Both the position numbers and the translations under genes were made by a program. Under the pieces are notes generated by a model. It was not told where the DNA came from, made no database searches, and was given only the letters and a program-made list of their open reading frames with translations. A stretch of DNA of 64,000 nt from NCBI GenBank assembly GCA_014898415.1, contig RCTD01000041.1, forward strand, positions 150,206 through 214,205, read 5' to 3'. Origin of the DNA: Stromatinia cepivora (lineage: Eukaryota; Ascomycota; Leotiomycetes; Helotiales; Sclerotiniaceae). This document shows positions 36,386 to 47,100 of this stretch, piece by piece; positions within the stretch are counted from its first letter, which is position 1; each line of letters begins with the position of its first letter.

Positions 36386-36395
36386 ATCTACAACT
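36386..36395 (+). promoter_or_regulatory. Candidate self-priming primer-binding site
   Basis: ATCTACAACT, two bases after the 5' LTR, is the exact complement of AGTTGTAGAT at 36316-36325 in the LTR, where the transcript is expected to begin. No TGG of a tRNA-type site is present. This matches the Tf1-style arrangement in which the transcript's own 5' end primes reverse transcription. Confidence 0.6.
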
Positions 36396-36560
36396 CATTT
36401 ACAAGCGTCCGGCCATCTGGTGGCCTCCCAAATAATACCTCACTTTAATAATACCTTCTTAGGTGAACTTTTACAAACGTTACACCCAGAGGAAGAAGAT
36501 CTATTCCGACCTAGTCGACGAAGATATAAACACCTTTAGAAGTGTACCATCACTTTCACA

Positions 36561-38108
36561 ATGCAACGAACTCCTCCTCCCGTACGCTCCGAACCTTCGA
36601 AAGCATATTCTGAGGAACCCTCTCCTTCTCCTCAATTATTTCAACAACCCTTCGAAGAAAATATGAATACAGGATTGGATAACGTTACCATTGGAAGAAA
36701 GAAGACTGGTAAAGAGAAGATTCCAGTGCATGAAGCCGATGCTCCCAGCGGTTCAATTGCTCCTTCCGAACCACCATTACAACTACAAGATCTCTATGCA
36801 ATGGTTATGAGTTTGAAAGAGGAGAATCGACAATTGAAAGCTATGGTGACGACGAGCTCTGCAACAGTGCAACCTCCTTCTGAGCCCCAAGTGATGCCTA
36901 CACAGGCATCCAGGTCAACAGCAGTACCTGGGACTCCCCTTATTCCCTCAATCGAAATTCAAGGACCTTCATCCAAGCAAACCCGAAGATCCCGAAGTCA
37001 GAGGAAGAAAACTTCGATCAGACGACCTGATCACCCGGGGCCCTCCGAGGATTCTCCTTCCCTTTCAGGAAGTGACGACCCACCTAATAATCAGGGGTCC
37101 CCTCACTCAAGAAGCCGACCTAACCGGTCAAGATCGCATTCCCGCGCCAGTCACAACTCGCAGCAAGATGCATATGCACCAAAACCCACAAATCTTACTA
37201 CTAAACTTAGCGATGGTATTGAACCTAAAGCTAGTTTGTGGCAATTATTGGTCATAGAACGACTCGAGCTGTATGCTACATCACTTAAGAGTGAAACGCA
37301 ACGCCGCGCATACGTAATCGACCAAACCGAATCGGAAGCACAAGCACATTGTCATGCTCTTTACGTACGAGTGCCCCGACTCACGGCACTCGAATTGGTC
37401 GAACAGCTTGCAGCGATCTATCGGAACCCGGCCGAAGTCGATGATGCTCGCTCTCAATACGAGATGTGGGTCATGCCTAATACGACTCGACATGGCAACT
37501 TCCTAGAATGGTATAGGAAGTTCAGATTACTTGCTACCCAAGCGGAGATTACCGACGATAAGGTCCTATTCAGGGATCTCGAACGGAAGATTTCCGATTT
37601 TCTCTCGCGAGCGGTAGCAATACCCATCAAGGATTGCAAGACTACGGAAGAACTCGCGAATATACTCACTAGAGTAGATCAAAATGAAGTTTCATTACGA
37701 GAACGAAACCGATACCGCGTTGGTCGAGAAGCCCCTGTAGCTACTCGCAAACCAACGGCTACTACGAACCCCTTGCAACCCTCTCGGAGCTCTAACAGCT
37801 CAAATTTTGGAACCTCCATGTTCCCGAAACCATTTCCACCCCGGAATACCCCTCCCGGATACACCGGCCCTGCCGCACCCAATAATTATTCGAACTTCAA
37901 ACGCTCGTCGCCCTCTCCCTCTCCTGGAGCAGCACGTACGTCGACGCCTCGTATCGATAACCTCAATGAGATCGAGACGGTACAAGAAGAAGCAGAAGAA
38001 TTCGAAGAATATCGGGATGCCGAAGAAGACTTCAGCCCAGAAGCTACAGCTGAAGCCATGCAGAATGCCCGCTTAGAAGAAGAAAAGCGTTTAAAACCAA
38101 ACGCTTAG
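36561..38108 (+). CDS. gag: Chromovirus Gag
   Basis: 515 aa, starting at the first ATG after the leader. Residues 1-135 are Pro/Ser-rich with a short coiled stretch (LYAMVMSLKEENRQLKAMV). About 139-200 is an Arg/Ser-rich basic region (TRRSRSQRKKTSIRR and SRSRPNRSRSHSRAS). About 220-390 is a retrotransposon capsid domain (ASLWQLLVIERLELYATSLK ... FLEWYRKFRLLATQAEITDD). The acidic tail ends LEEEKRLKPNA. There is no CCHC zinc knuckle; RNA binding may rest on the RS-rich region. Its role is the structural protein of the particle. The frame overlaps the pol frame by about 55 bp, with a slippery heptamer 10 bases before the stop. Confidence 0.93.
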   Translation: MQRTPPPVRSEPSKAYSEEPSPSPQLFQQPFEENMNTGLDNVTIGRKKTGKEKIPVHEADAPSGSIAPSEPPLQLQDLYAMVMSLKEENRQLKAMVTTSSATVQPPSEPQVMPTQASRSTAVPGTPLIPSIEIQGPSSKQTRRSRSQRKKTSIRRPDHPGPSEDSPSLSGSDDPPNNQGSPHSRSRPNRSRSHSRASHNSQQDAYAPKPTNLTTKLSDGIEPKASLWQLLVIERLELYATSLKSETQRRAYVIDQTESEAQAHCHALYVRVPRLTALELVEQLAAIYRNPAEVDDARSQYEMWVMPNTTRHGNFLEWYRKFRLLATQAEITDDKVLFRDLERKISDFLSRAVAIPIKDCKTTEELANILTRVDQNEVSLRERNRYRVGREAPVATRKPTATTNPLQPSRSSNSSNFGTSMFPKPFPPRNTPPGYTGPAAPNNYSNFKRSSPSPSPGAARTSTPRIDNLNEIETVQEEAEEFEEYRDAEEDFSPEATAEAMQNARLEEEKRLKPNA

Positions 38109-38129
38109 ACTCCGTCTCCATCCTAAGCG
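38090..38129 (+). promoter_or_regulatory. Candidate -1 frameshift signal between gag and pol
   Basis: T TTA AAA (38090-38096) is in register with gag codons. A 5-base spacer follows, then a perfect 7-bp stem CGCTTAG (38102-38108) / CTAAGCG (38123-38129). A -1 slip enters the pol frame, which is open from 38054 to 39505. Loop bases CCGT (38112-38115) can pair with ACGG (38134-38137), so a pseudoknot is possible. The gag stop lies inside the stem. Confidence 0.7.
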
Positions 38130-38140
38130 CTATACGGGAT

Positions 38141-39505
38141 ATGAGATTTCTTGATCTAACCAAGCTTATGGGAGGAGAAGCACTCACCCTCCCCTGCAAC
38201 CTTTCAAAAAATGGTTACACTTATCGATCAAGAGCACTCATTGACTCTGGAGCAAATGGATTCGCTTTTATTAATACCACACTCCTTACTTGTTTATTTC
38301 CTATGTTCAAACCCAGAATTATGCCGCTTGAAGCTTCAATTGAAGTTAAAGGGTATAATGGTGTGCAAGGCCATGCCATTACCCATTTCACATTCCTTAA
38401 TTTAACGGTCGATGGCCGTGAACAATCTTTTGTCCCTTTCCTTATTACTGAATTAGGGAGTTATAGTGTTATTTTAGGTAGACTTTGGTTATCAGAGACT
38501 CGAGCGAAGCTCGATTGCTTCAATAAACGTCTTGAATGGCCTAAAGAGAGACCCCGTACCATCTCCTATTCGAATAATCTCCTCGTTACCCAATCATCCC
38601 TTCGCAAACGGAAGATCGATCGATTAGCCCAACAAGATGCTGATCGACGAGATGACCAGCTCGAAGAATATTGGAATCGAAGAGATTCACAACTGAGCAG
38701 ATCAATCGCAGTTAGTGATGTACAACAAGAACCTTCAAATATGAACGCAATACAGGCTCTTGTTGAAAAGGAAGAGGTCCCGATTCCTTTCAAGTTCAAT
38801 CCACCTCCTTCCCAACCAATCACACCACCACTGCAGATCTACGAATGCCTCCCCCGTATGTCGCCCGAAGTCCTCGATCTATGCGCACTCAAACCCGATA
38901 AGTTCCAATTAGAATGCAAGAGAGATGAACAAACTGAACTCTTTACCATTACTCTGAAAGAACTCGATGATGTGATAGACTTCCGACGGAACGAACGATA
39001 TGCGGAAGAGAGAGTGCTGGTTGCCCTGACCGAATTCAAGAATACGAAAGTTCGAGAGAAACTCGATCGAGCACTGGCCGAAATCGATTCAGAACCTGAA
39101 ATACCATCTGAATATCGACAGTATCATCGAGCCTTTTCCAAGCATGAATCAAACATCTTGCCTCCTAACCGATCTTATGATCATAAAATCATATTGGAAG
39201 GCGAAGGAGAACAAGCCTTGCGCTACAGCCCGCTTTACAAGATGTCCCTGGAACAACTGGAAGTCGTCAAAGAATATATTACGGATAACCTCAGCAAAGG
39301 TTTCATTGAACCCAGTCAAGCCCCTTATGCTGCACCCGTCCTATTCGTCAAGAAACCCAATGGTAGTTTGAGGTTCTGTATAGACTTCAGATTATTGAAT
39401 TCCTTGACGCGTAAGGATCGGTATCCCCTCCCTTTGATCGACGAAACGCTTTCTCGGCTTTCCGGTGCTAAGGTCTTTACCAAACTCGATATTCGTCAAG
39501 CTTGA
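38141..39505 (+). CDS. pol: Chromovirus Pol, 5' part: protease and start of RT
   Basis: The open stretch gives 454 aa from ATG 38141, but the frame is already open from 38054 and is probably entered by frameshift from gag. The aspartic protease has D35-S36-G37 ([10 protein letters not shown]) and the flap and SVILGRLWL strand. A linker follows to about 320, then the RT fingers ([60 protein letters not shown]) up to the first catalytic Asp in FTKLDIRQA. Immediately after this the frame hits TGA because the rest of RT, including the YxDD loop, has been deleted. The protease should work; RT cannot. Confidence 0.93.
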   Translation: MRFLDLTKLMGGEALTLPCNLSKNGYTYRSRALIDSGANGFAFINTTLLTCLFPMFKPRIMPLEASIEVKGYNGVQGHAITHFTFLNLTVDGREQSFVPFLITELGSYSVILGRLWLSETRAKLDCFNKRLEWPKERPRTISYSNNLLVTQSSLRKRKIDRLAQQDADRRDDQLEEYWNRRDSQLSRSIAVSDVQQEPSNMNAIQALVEKEEVPIPFKFNPPPSQPITPPLQIYECLPRMSPEVLDLCALKPDKFQLECKRDEQTELFTITLKELDDVIDFRRNERYAEERVLVALTEFKNTKVREKLDRALAEIDSEPEIPSEYRQYHRAFSKHESNILPPNRSYDHKIILEGEGEQALRYSPLYKMSLEQLEVVKEYITDNLSKGFIEPSQAPYAAPVLFVKKPNGSLRFCIDFRLLNSLTRKDRYPLPLIDETLSRLSGAKVFTKLDIRQA

Positions 39506-41474
39506 CAAGGAAATGCTGTCAATCATTCGATCTCTCAACCATTGGAGAGCGGAACTCGCCGGCTCACCACATAAAATCAAGGTTTATACCGACCATAAGG
39601 CCCTCGAATATTTCATGACTACCAAGACTCTCAACGCCCGACAAGCTCGCTGGGCAGAAGTTCTAGCCGATTATAACTTCATCATTATGTATCGTCCTGG
39701 AAAAGATAACCCTCTCGCCGACGCCTTAACCCGTCGGACCGACGAGTTGGACCTCCAGAACCATACCAAGAAGAAGAATCGCCTCCAGCAGCTTATTAAA
39801 GACAACCAAGTTGATACCGAAATCATGAGAAAAGCCTTACGAAAGCACCACCCAGACGAAACAGCGATTACTAGCATCGATTTGAGTGAAATCGCTCCTC
39901 GATTCGACCTAGTTAACCGTATCATCGAAGCAAATAAAACTACAGATAGCTTGCTAGCACTCAGAATGCAAGCTACCCAAGGTCACAAGCATATATCACT
40001 CCAAAATGACCTCTTGCTCTACGATGACCGCCTGGTGGTGCCTGACGTCGATAACCTTCGAACTTACCTGATTCGTGAAGCCCATAATTCCGTTTCCACT
40101 GCTCATCCTGGTACGAGCAAAACCTACCTCTTATTATCTCAACAATACTACTGGCCCAGAATGCACGATACCGTAGCCAGATATATACGCAATTGTCACG
40201 CCTGCAAACGCAGTTCCGTTCCACACGATCGTACCCCCGGTTTATTGCATCCACTTCCGATTCCTAATCGAGCATGGCAACATGTCACTATGGACTACTG
40301 CAGCTTTAATAAGGATAAATACGGATATGACAACGTTTTAGTCATTATTGATCGATTGACGAAGCAAGCTATTTCCATACCTTGTCACAAATCAATCGAT
40401 GCTCGAGCTCAAGCACAACTATATCTCTACCACGTATATCGATATTATGGTCCCCCTGACACTATAGTATCGGATCGCGGCCCCCAATTCATATCACAGT
40501 TCTGGAAGGAATTCAGCCAAATCCTAGGAACCGATCTCAAACCATCCACTGCTCACCATCCCCAAACCGATGGTCAAACTGAGATCTATAATCAGTACCT
40601 TCAGCAGCGGTTAAGGCCGTTTGTTAGCTACTATCAAGACGATTGGTCAGAATTCCTACCTATGATGGATTACGCACAACTTACTCTTCCACACGACTCC
40701 TTAGGAGGGCTCACACCCTACGAAACCCTATACGGGCATGCACCGAAACGTGCATGGGAATGGAAGGAAGACGCTAGTAACCCAACAGACGATATGAATG
40801 TGCGTGATGCCCGCATATACGCAGAACGCAATAGATTAGCTCTCGCGCGAGCGAAAGAAGGCCTATTGCGTGCCCAAGCCAAGATGTCGAAATCCACGAA
40901 TGCTCACCGGCGTGAGGTCGATTTCGATATCGGAGATTATGTATGGCTCAATGTGAAGAGTTACCCTACCCAGAGACCATCCAAGAAGCTGGACTTCCCA
41001 ATTCAAGGAAGATTCAAGATCATTGGTCGATCTGGGAGCTCTTTTAAGCTCGAACTCCCGACTACGATGAAAATTCATCCTGTTTTCCCTCCAGATCGAT
41101 TACGCAAGGCATATGACGATCCTCTTCCTGGTCAGATACTCGAACCACCTCCGCCTATTAATATAACTGGTGATTCGGAATGGGAAGTGGAGAAGGTCCT
41201 AGCAGTAAAGAAAGCACGAAAAACTCTACTATACAGAGTCTCGTGGCTTAATAGCGATACCGATCTTACCTGGTATCCTGCTTCCGATCTTAAAACATCA
41301 CCGCACCTCTTGCGCGATTTTCACCTGGCCAATCCAACGTTGCCTGGTCCTCCTAATCGACTAATCGATTGGATAAAGCTCTATGAGAGCGGAGAGGATA
41401 ATTATAATCATATGGATGACGATTCACCCATGAAACCAAGGGAAAGAAAAGTGTTCTTCAATACAGCAGACTAG
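39495..41474 (+). CDS. pol: Chromovirus Pol, 3' part: RNase H end, integrase, chromodomain
   Basis: The frame open from 39465 gives 669 aa (numbering from there), but true pol sequence begins after the deletion junction near 39500 at [20 protein letters not shown]. RNase H remnant: [20 protein letters not shown] to [17 protein letters not shown]; the first RNase H Asp is lost. Integrase: zinc finger H207-x6-H214-x29-C244-x2-C247 and catalytic D277, D337, E373 with exactly 35 residues between D337 and E373. A GPY/F-like module follows, then a chromodomain from about 570 to 625 ([40 protein letters not shown]). Integrase joins cDNA to host DNA in the nucleus; chromodomains steer it to marked chromatin. 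The reading frame is shifted relative to the 5' part, so no fused product is made. Confidence 0.93.
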   Translation, partial: VKLDKEMLSIIRSLNHWRAELAGSPHKIKVYTDHKALEYFMTTKTLNARQARWAEVLADYNFIIMYRPGKDNPLADALTRRTDELDLQNHTKKKNRLQQLIKDNQVDTEIMRKALRKHHPDETAITSIDLSEIAPRFDLVNRIIEANKTTDSLLALRMQATQGHKHISLQNDLLLYDDRLVVPDVDNLRTYLIREAHNSVSTAHPGTSKTYLLLSQQYYWPRMHDTVARYIRNCHACKRSSVPHDRTPGLLHPLPIPNRAWQHVTMDYCSFNKDKYGYDNVLVIIDRLTKQAISIPCHKSIDARAQAQLYLYHVYRYYGPPDTIVSDRGPQFISQFWKEFSQILGTDLKPSTAHHPQTDGQTEIYNQYLQQRLRPFVSYYQDDWSEFLPMMDYAQLTLPHDSLGGLTPYETLYGHAPKRAWEWKEDASNPTDDMNVRDARIYAERNRLALARAKEGLLRAQAKMSKSTNAHRREVDFDIGDYVWLNVKSYPTQRPSKKLDFPIQGRFKIIGRSGSSFKLELPTTMKIHPVFPPDRLRKAYDDPLPGQILEPPPPINITGDSEWEVEKVLAVKKARKTLLYRVSWLNSDTDLTWYPASDLKTSPHLLRDFHLANPTLPGPPNRLIDWIKLYESGEDNYNHMDDDSPMKPRERKVFFNTAD

Positions 41475-42138
41475 ATGTTATGATTTTATGATGGTGCGTG
41501 CGCATACGATCGTGAAAGGATCAAAAACCCATACAAATTCGAGGGAATTTGATCGTATACGCACATGGCCCGAGCTCTATACAACAGACGAGCTGCCACC
41601 ACCAAGACAATACGAAGGCAATATATTTCAAAAACTCATGCTTATGATCATTTCAAAAATCATGCAAAAGGAAGCTTGAACATGGTAAGAACGAAATATG
41701 ACGTCACCCCTGTCGATTTCGTTCAATTTGGTTAATTTGGTCAATTTGGTCAATTTGGTCGATTAACTTGGTCGATTTCGGAATTCACCATATTAACCAC
41801 CCATCATCACTATACCATAATTCAACCTCCTTCCCTTTTCTATTGAAACTTTTTCCTTTCAGAGGTTCCCCAAATCAAGGAGAATACGAATCAATATTAA
41901 TTTAACCAATTGATGAACGATTTGGTCGATTTGGTCAATTCATTCGTCATTTTGGTCAATTTGGTCGATTAATTTGGTCAATTTGGTCAATTTCCAGTAA
42001 ATTGACCAAATCAACCAAAATGACCAATCTAATTGATTTAAAGCTCATGAACCTTCACAAAACCTGGTTTCCGATCAAATAGCAATGGAACAGAGGAGTG
42101 AAACGCTCGAGGGCGAGCTTTTCCGAAGGGGGGGGTAG
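41475..42138 (+). other. Chromovirus 3' untranslated region with TTGGTCAAT repeats and polypurine tract
   Basis: There is no convincing gene. 41725-41775 and 41915-41995 hold tandem TTTGGTCAA/TTTGGTCGA units. 41998-42035 carries them inverted (AATTGACCAAATCAACCAAA), so a long hairpin can form. The G8 polypurine tract is 42128-42135, next to the 3' LTR. Confidence 0.8.
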
Positions 42139-42420
42139 TGTCACGAATCGTGAACCATAGGAGGCTAACCACGTGATACCTCTTATCTCCCACGTCCATT
42201 GATGAGCTGATCGTCCGTGCACATGCGTTACGATTCATGCGATTTAGTATGGTAAAATGGTGACCCTAATAACACATGCGCACAACCCCGCAGCTTACGA
42301 ATGGGTATTTGTATATATATATCTAGTCGCTCCTTACGAGCCATAGTTCTTCAGTTGTAGATTCTAAAGAACATAATTGACCCTGTTTATTCAGCTCTAC
42401 TACGGCTCTTGTGCGTCACA
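42139..42420 (+). repeat. Chromovirus 3' LTR
   Basis: 282 bp. I could see no difference from the 5' LTR when comparing both by eye. It is followed by the TSD AATAT (42421-42425). Confidence 0.97.
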
Positions 42421-42425
42421 AATAT

Positions 42426-44138
42426 TGTTTACAAAGAAAAGAATTATAATAATATACTCTAAGTTAATATATAAATACAATTCCTCTTTATATTATACCA
42501 ATTCTAGTTTCTTGAATGTTCGAATAAAATCCCTAAATTATATAATTGAGGAATCTTATAGATTATATAAAACTCGATTAATTATAACATTTTTGTTTAA
42601 GATCTTATATTCATCAAATAGATAATATATAATTAGAATACCAAAAGGATTGTATAGAGTATTGATAAAAACATTGATTATATTATATTATTTTGTTTCG
42701 AAATTATATTTAATGATAATTATTATTACAATTCAGAATAATCGATTTGTTAATATAATAATATAAATAATCTCAATAATACTTTTAATCTGAAGATCTC
42801 CTTGTATTATTAAATGTAAACAATAACAAATAATTAAATTTTGATTATTATATTTATATATAAATACTTATTGAAGGAAAATCGGTTTTGTAGATTCCGA
42901 TCCAGAATCGATTTTATATTAGGTTTTCCTAATCTTAAGGTTATTAATCTCAAGATTACAATCCTATTTGAACTAATATTCTATTTGATGATTTTCTAAT
43001 TGATAATAAAAACAAAGTAACTTTGAAACTGTAAATATATGAATTCAAGGAAATAGTATTACCTGTAATCTATTGATTATAGATCAGATAGAAAACAATA
43101 ATGGTTTTGCTTCAATTCCAATAATAATCACATTATAAATTATTACAAATTAAGAATATTTCTTTATATTATCCATTCTTTACTAATCAGGCCAGAATAT
43201 AGAATGAAAATTGTTTAAATGGGGTAATTCTATTAAATCTATTCTTTGAGATATAATAATTTCTATATAGAATTCAGCATTGGGATTGCTCCTTTGATAA
43301 TATTATTGTATATGTAATTGCTTTTGTATATATACTAATTGCTCTGGAATGTAAAAACCAGATGATTCTCAAAAAAAAGGTAATTTCGAATAGTAATCGT
43401 ATAATTAAAATTCAGATGGATTGATCTGAGTTCTGAGTATTTCAATTCTTATAATACAAACTTTTTTAGATATTTATTTGAGATTATAAATCCGTAAATC
43501 CTTTATAAATCGATCAAATGAATATATAGAATATAGTAATCTTTATAATAATTGGATTTCCTTTATGGAATACTTTAATTGATTATTCTAATATATATAT
43601 TTCCTTTTGGAATATTGAAATTAATCGATTGGAGCAGTTTCTGGATCACTTTTGTATACACTATAAAGAACTTCAATGATACGATTAGTAAGCTTATACT
43701 CTATATTCCTTATATCAATATATTCGATGAAATCGGGATCTATATTATTATTATAAATATCTCTTTGAATAATATCAATATCTTTATCCACAAAATATGA
43801 TTGTTCTTTAATGAAAGAATCAGCTTCTCTAGTTTCTTTAATAAAAGGATCGATCGATATTCGTATATCTTTATTATATACTTTATTCTTATCATCTAAA
43901 AGATTAAATAGATTGAATAATCCTAGATCGATTTCTTTATTCCTATTATTATTCTTTAAATCTGTATCTATCTTTAAGATAAGTTTATTTGTAAATAATA
44001 AATCTGAAATATACTTGATAAATAAATCAAAGATTTTTCGATTTATGAAAATAAATAGATGAATAAAATCTTTATAATTGTCTTCGTTTTGAATAATCGT
44101 TTTATTTATTTCGATATAATCTTATAAATCAAGAATTC
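42426..44138 (-). pseudogene. Element B Copia pol remnant (RT region)
   Basis: RIP-mutated minus-strand frame continuing from 36101. From 44100 leftward it reads, for example, IDTDLKNNNRNKEIDLGLFN and DPETAPIDFNIPKGNIYIRI in the Copia integrase-RT linker and RT region. Cut at 44138 by Copia A copy 3; the duplicated target is AATTC/GATTC (one G->A difference). Assignment rests on its position between the RNase H and protease remnants of the same element. Confidence 0.5.
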
Positions 44139-47100
44139 TTTTGACTTTTGGTGCAGGAAGTAGTAGTATTGTTGACTATATAGGTTGAACTAAGGATTTA
44201 TAATTCTAATAGGAGTAGAATTGAAGTTATCTCTAAATATGGTCTGTGTATCATTGTGGTCTTGTGATCTCAATTCTAATTTTATAATAGTCTCATTTCC
44301 AATATTCCTTTATTGAGGATATCCTATTCGATCCTTTTAGGCTATTAATCCTAACATTTTCTTGAATCTTTCGAAAGCAATCTTTGTACAAGGTTTCGTC
44401 ATTCTGTTGGTAATCATATTGTATATATTGATATAATTAATGGCGATTTTCTCTTTTTCTATTAAATCTTTAATGAAATAATAATTAATATCTATATATT
44501 TGGATTGTTCATGCAAATATAGGTTCTTAGTTAAAGTTAAAGCGTCTTGATTGTTATTAAGTATCTGAATTGTATCTTTGTTCTTTTTAATGTAATTTGA
44601 TCTGAATAGATCTTTGAGTATTTATGTAATTCATTTTCTTTGTTTAATGAATATTGTTATTGTAATATATTCTGATTTCATATTAAAAGTAATTATAGAT
44701 ATTTGTTTTTTGCTAGCCTACAATATAAAGCCTCTATAGAATATTACAATTCTCCCTGAAACACTTTTCTGGTTATATTTGTTATTAGCTCAATCTATAT
44801 TTATATATATCTTTATTATATTATCAAATATATTGTATTCTTTGTAGATATCAGATTGTACTTTCTTTAGCCTGAACCATAACTTCTGTTTAATTGTTGA
44901 TCATAGATATCGTATCAGATTCTTTAAAGCTATAGTATGATGTTTTGTTGGTTTTGTTATAAATTATAAAAGTCTTTCAATTGAGAATGTTATATCTGAT
45001 CGGGTATATACTATTGGATAAATTACATTTCCTATTTGTTATTGATATTCGTTTATATCTATTAATTCATCGTTATCGATTGCTGATCGGAAATGGGTAT
45101 AATCTACTATTGATAGTTTTTTGATTTGATATTATCTATATATAATACTGTATTTGATTAATATAATATTGAAATATTCTTTTTGATCTATAATTAATGT
45201 ATATGCTTTTTTATCGCGAATGATTTTAATATTTAGGATCTTATTAATCTCCTTTAGATTCTTGGTATTAAAACAAACCAATAACTTTTTATCGAATCAA
45301 ATGATTTGTAATGATGTATATAATGTAATAATGATATCGTTGATATATATCAGTAATATTATATCATAGTTTTTAGATATATATAAATATGGGTCCATCA
45401 AACTTTATATAAAATTTATATCTAAAAGCTCTTTCTTTAATAGTAAATTTCAGTTCCTTTTAGTTTATTTCAATCTATATAGATTTTGTAGAGTTTATAA
45501 TATATATCCTTTTTTGACTTTGATACCTTAGAATGATTCGAGGTAGATTTCTTCCTTCAAATGCGATTCGATAAAGGCGTTTTTAATATCGAAATATAAG
45601 TATTCCAAATTTTCCTTTGTAATGATAGTTAGGAATAATCTGAATATATTTAGCTTCATTATTGATATAAACGTTTTGTTATAATCCTTTCCTAATATCT
45701 AATTGAACCTTTGAGCTATTAATTTTGCCTTGAATCGTTCTATCTTATTATTCTTGATCTTAATTATAAATATCCATTTCATCGAAATCAGATTATTTCC
45801 TTTAGAAAGTATATATTCTTTCCAAATACTATTTTGAACTAAAAATATGATTTCCTTTTGGATGGTTTCCTTTCATTTTTTAGAGTGTTTTTGATCCGAT
45901 ATTGTTTCTTTATAAGTTCTTGGTATTTTGATTCCCAGAACTTCTTCGGCTGGATATATTATACTTTCTGTATTATTTGTATCTATCAACGAAATCGTGA
46001 AATCTGAAACGATTTTATTTTTGATATAAAGGTCTATTTTATAAATAATTGGAATTATAATTATAATATATTCTACATTTTCTTGAGTTTTGGCCTATAT
46101 AGATATTGCAATCAATGCCTTTATAATCTTGCTTTCCCATTCTTTTTCAGAATCTTATTCCATATCTCTTTTCCGTTTTCGTATTAGATACCTTGGGGAT
46201 TCATTTTCAAAATCTATTTCATTCTTTTATTCGATCTCAAATGATTATGGATTTACTTCGCTTTTTGATTCTATTGAAATAGACTTATCAACAAAATTTA
46301 AAATAGTTTTAAATTTTGCTTCTAGTATAGATTCAGGATTTGCAAAAATTAACTTTTAGATTAAATCTTTTGAAATAATGGATTCAATATCTGAAGTATC
46401 TTTGGAAAAAGATTTTTGATTTGTTTTCTAGATATTGCTATCTTTATTTTTATTATATATTAATATTGATATATCTAATTTATTTGATTTCAATTCGATA
46501 ATTGGGGTACTTGATATAATTATTGAATTCGGTATAATATCTATTAAAAAGAACATTTGGAACAAAGGTGATACAGATATCGCATTTAATATTGAGGATA
46601 GAGAAGGTATCTTGTTTATTGTCGATCTATTATAAGGTTTTCGATCTAGTTTTATATTCTTTGTTCCTTATAAACCTAATTCATAATTTCTTAATTTAAG
46701 ATCCAAATCTCCTTCTTGATAAGATTTATTTATAATTATTCTATTTAATCGAAATGTATAATCTAATTCTGGAAAATATATTTTGATATATTTATTTATA
46801 ACTTTTGAGTACTTTAGGAATATACTGATTTTCGAAGTATTCTGCAATTTATTATATCTTTGTTTTTTCGGAATAATCTTGAAATTAATATAAGTATAAT
46901 ATTTGCTCCCCTAAACTTTATATATCTTTATATTTAATATTATATTTGTAAAAGTTTTTATAAAGGATCGATTTATTCTATTTATATTAGGATCAATATT
47001 AATATAATTCCTAATATAAATATTGTATTTTACAACTTCGTTTCAAAATTCTAATAATAATTCAGTTTCTTTTAGTATTACTTTCATATCTGTTTCTATA

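Larger units (their letters stand above)
36102..42420 (+). mobile_element. Young Ty3/gypsy chromovirus, RT-deleted
   Basis: A 6319-bp element with two 282-bp LTRs that I read as identical, a 5-bp TSD (AATAT), a G8 polypurine tract and GC-balanced coding sequence without RIP. Order: 5' LTR, primer site, gag, protease-RT start, deletion, RNase H end-integrase-chromodomain, a 650-bp 3' untranslated region with TTGGTCAAT repeats, 3' LTR. It is inserted in RIP-mutated element B, so it is the youngest layer. Loss of most RT makes it non-autonomous. Confidence 0.97.

Noticed and set aside
36463..36666. ORF before gag
   Set aside because: It would start with GTG, overlaps gag in another frame and has no domain; it is the leader of the element.
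41488..41679. 63-aa ORF after pol
   Set aside because: It covers the start of the 3' untranslated region; the equivalent region in the copy at base 1 does not keep it.
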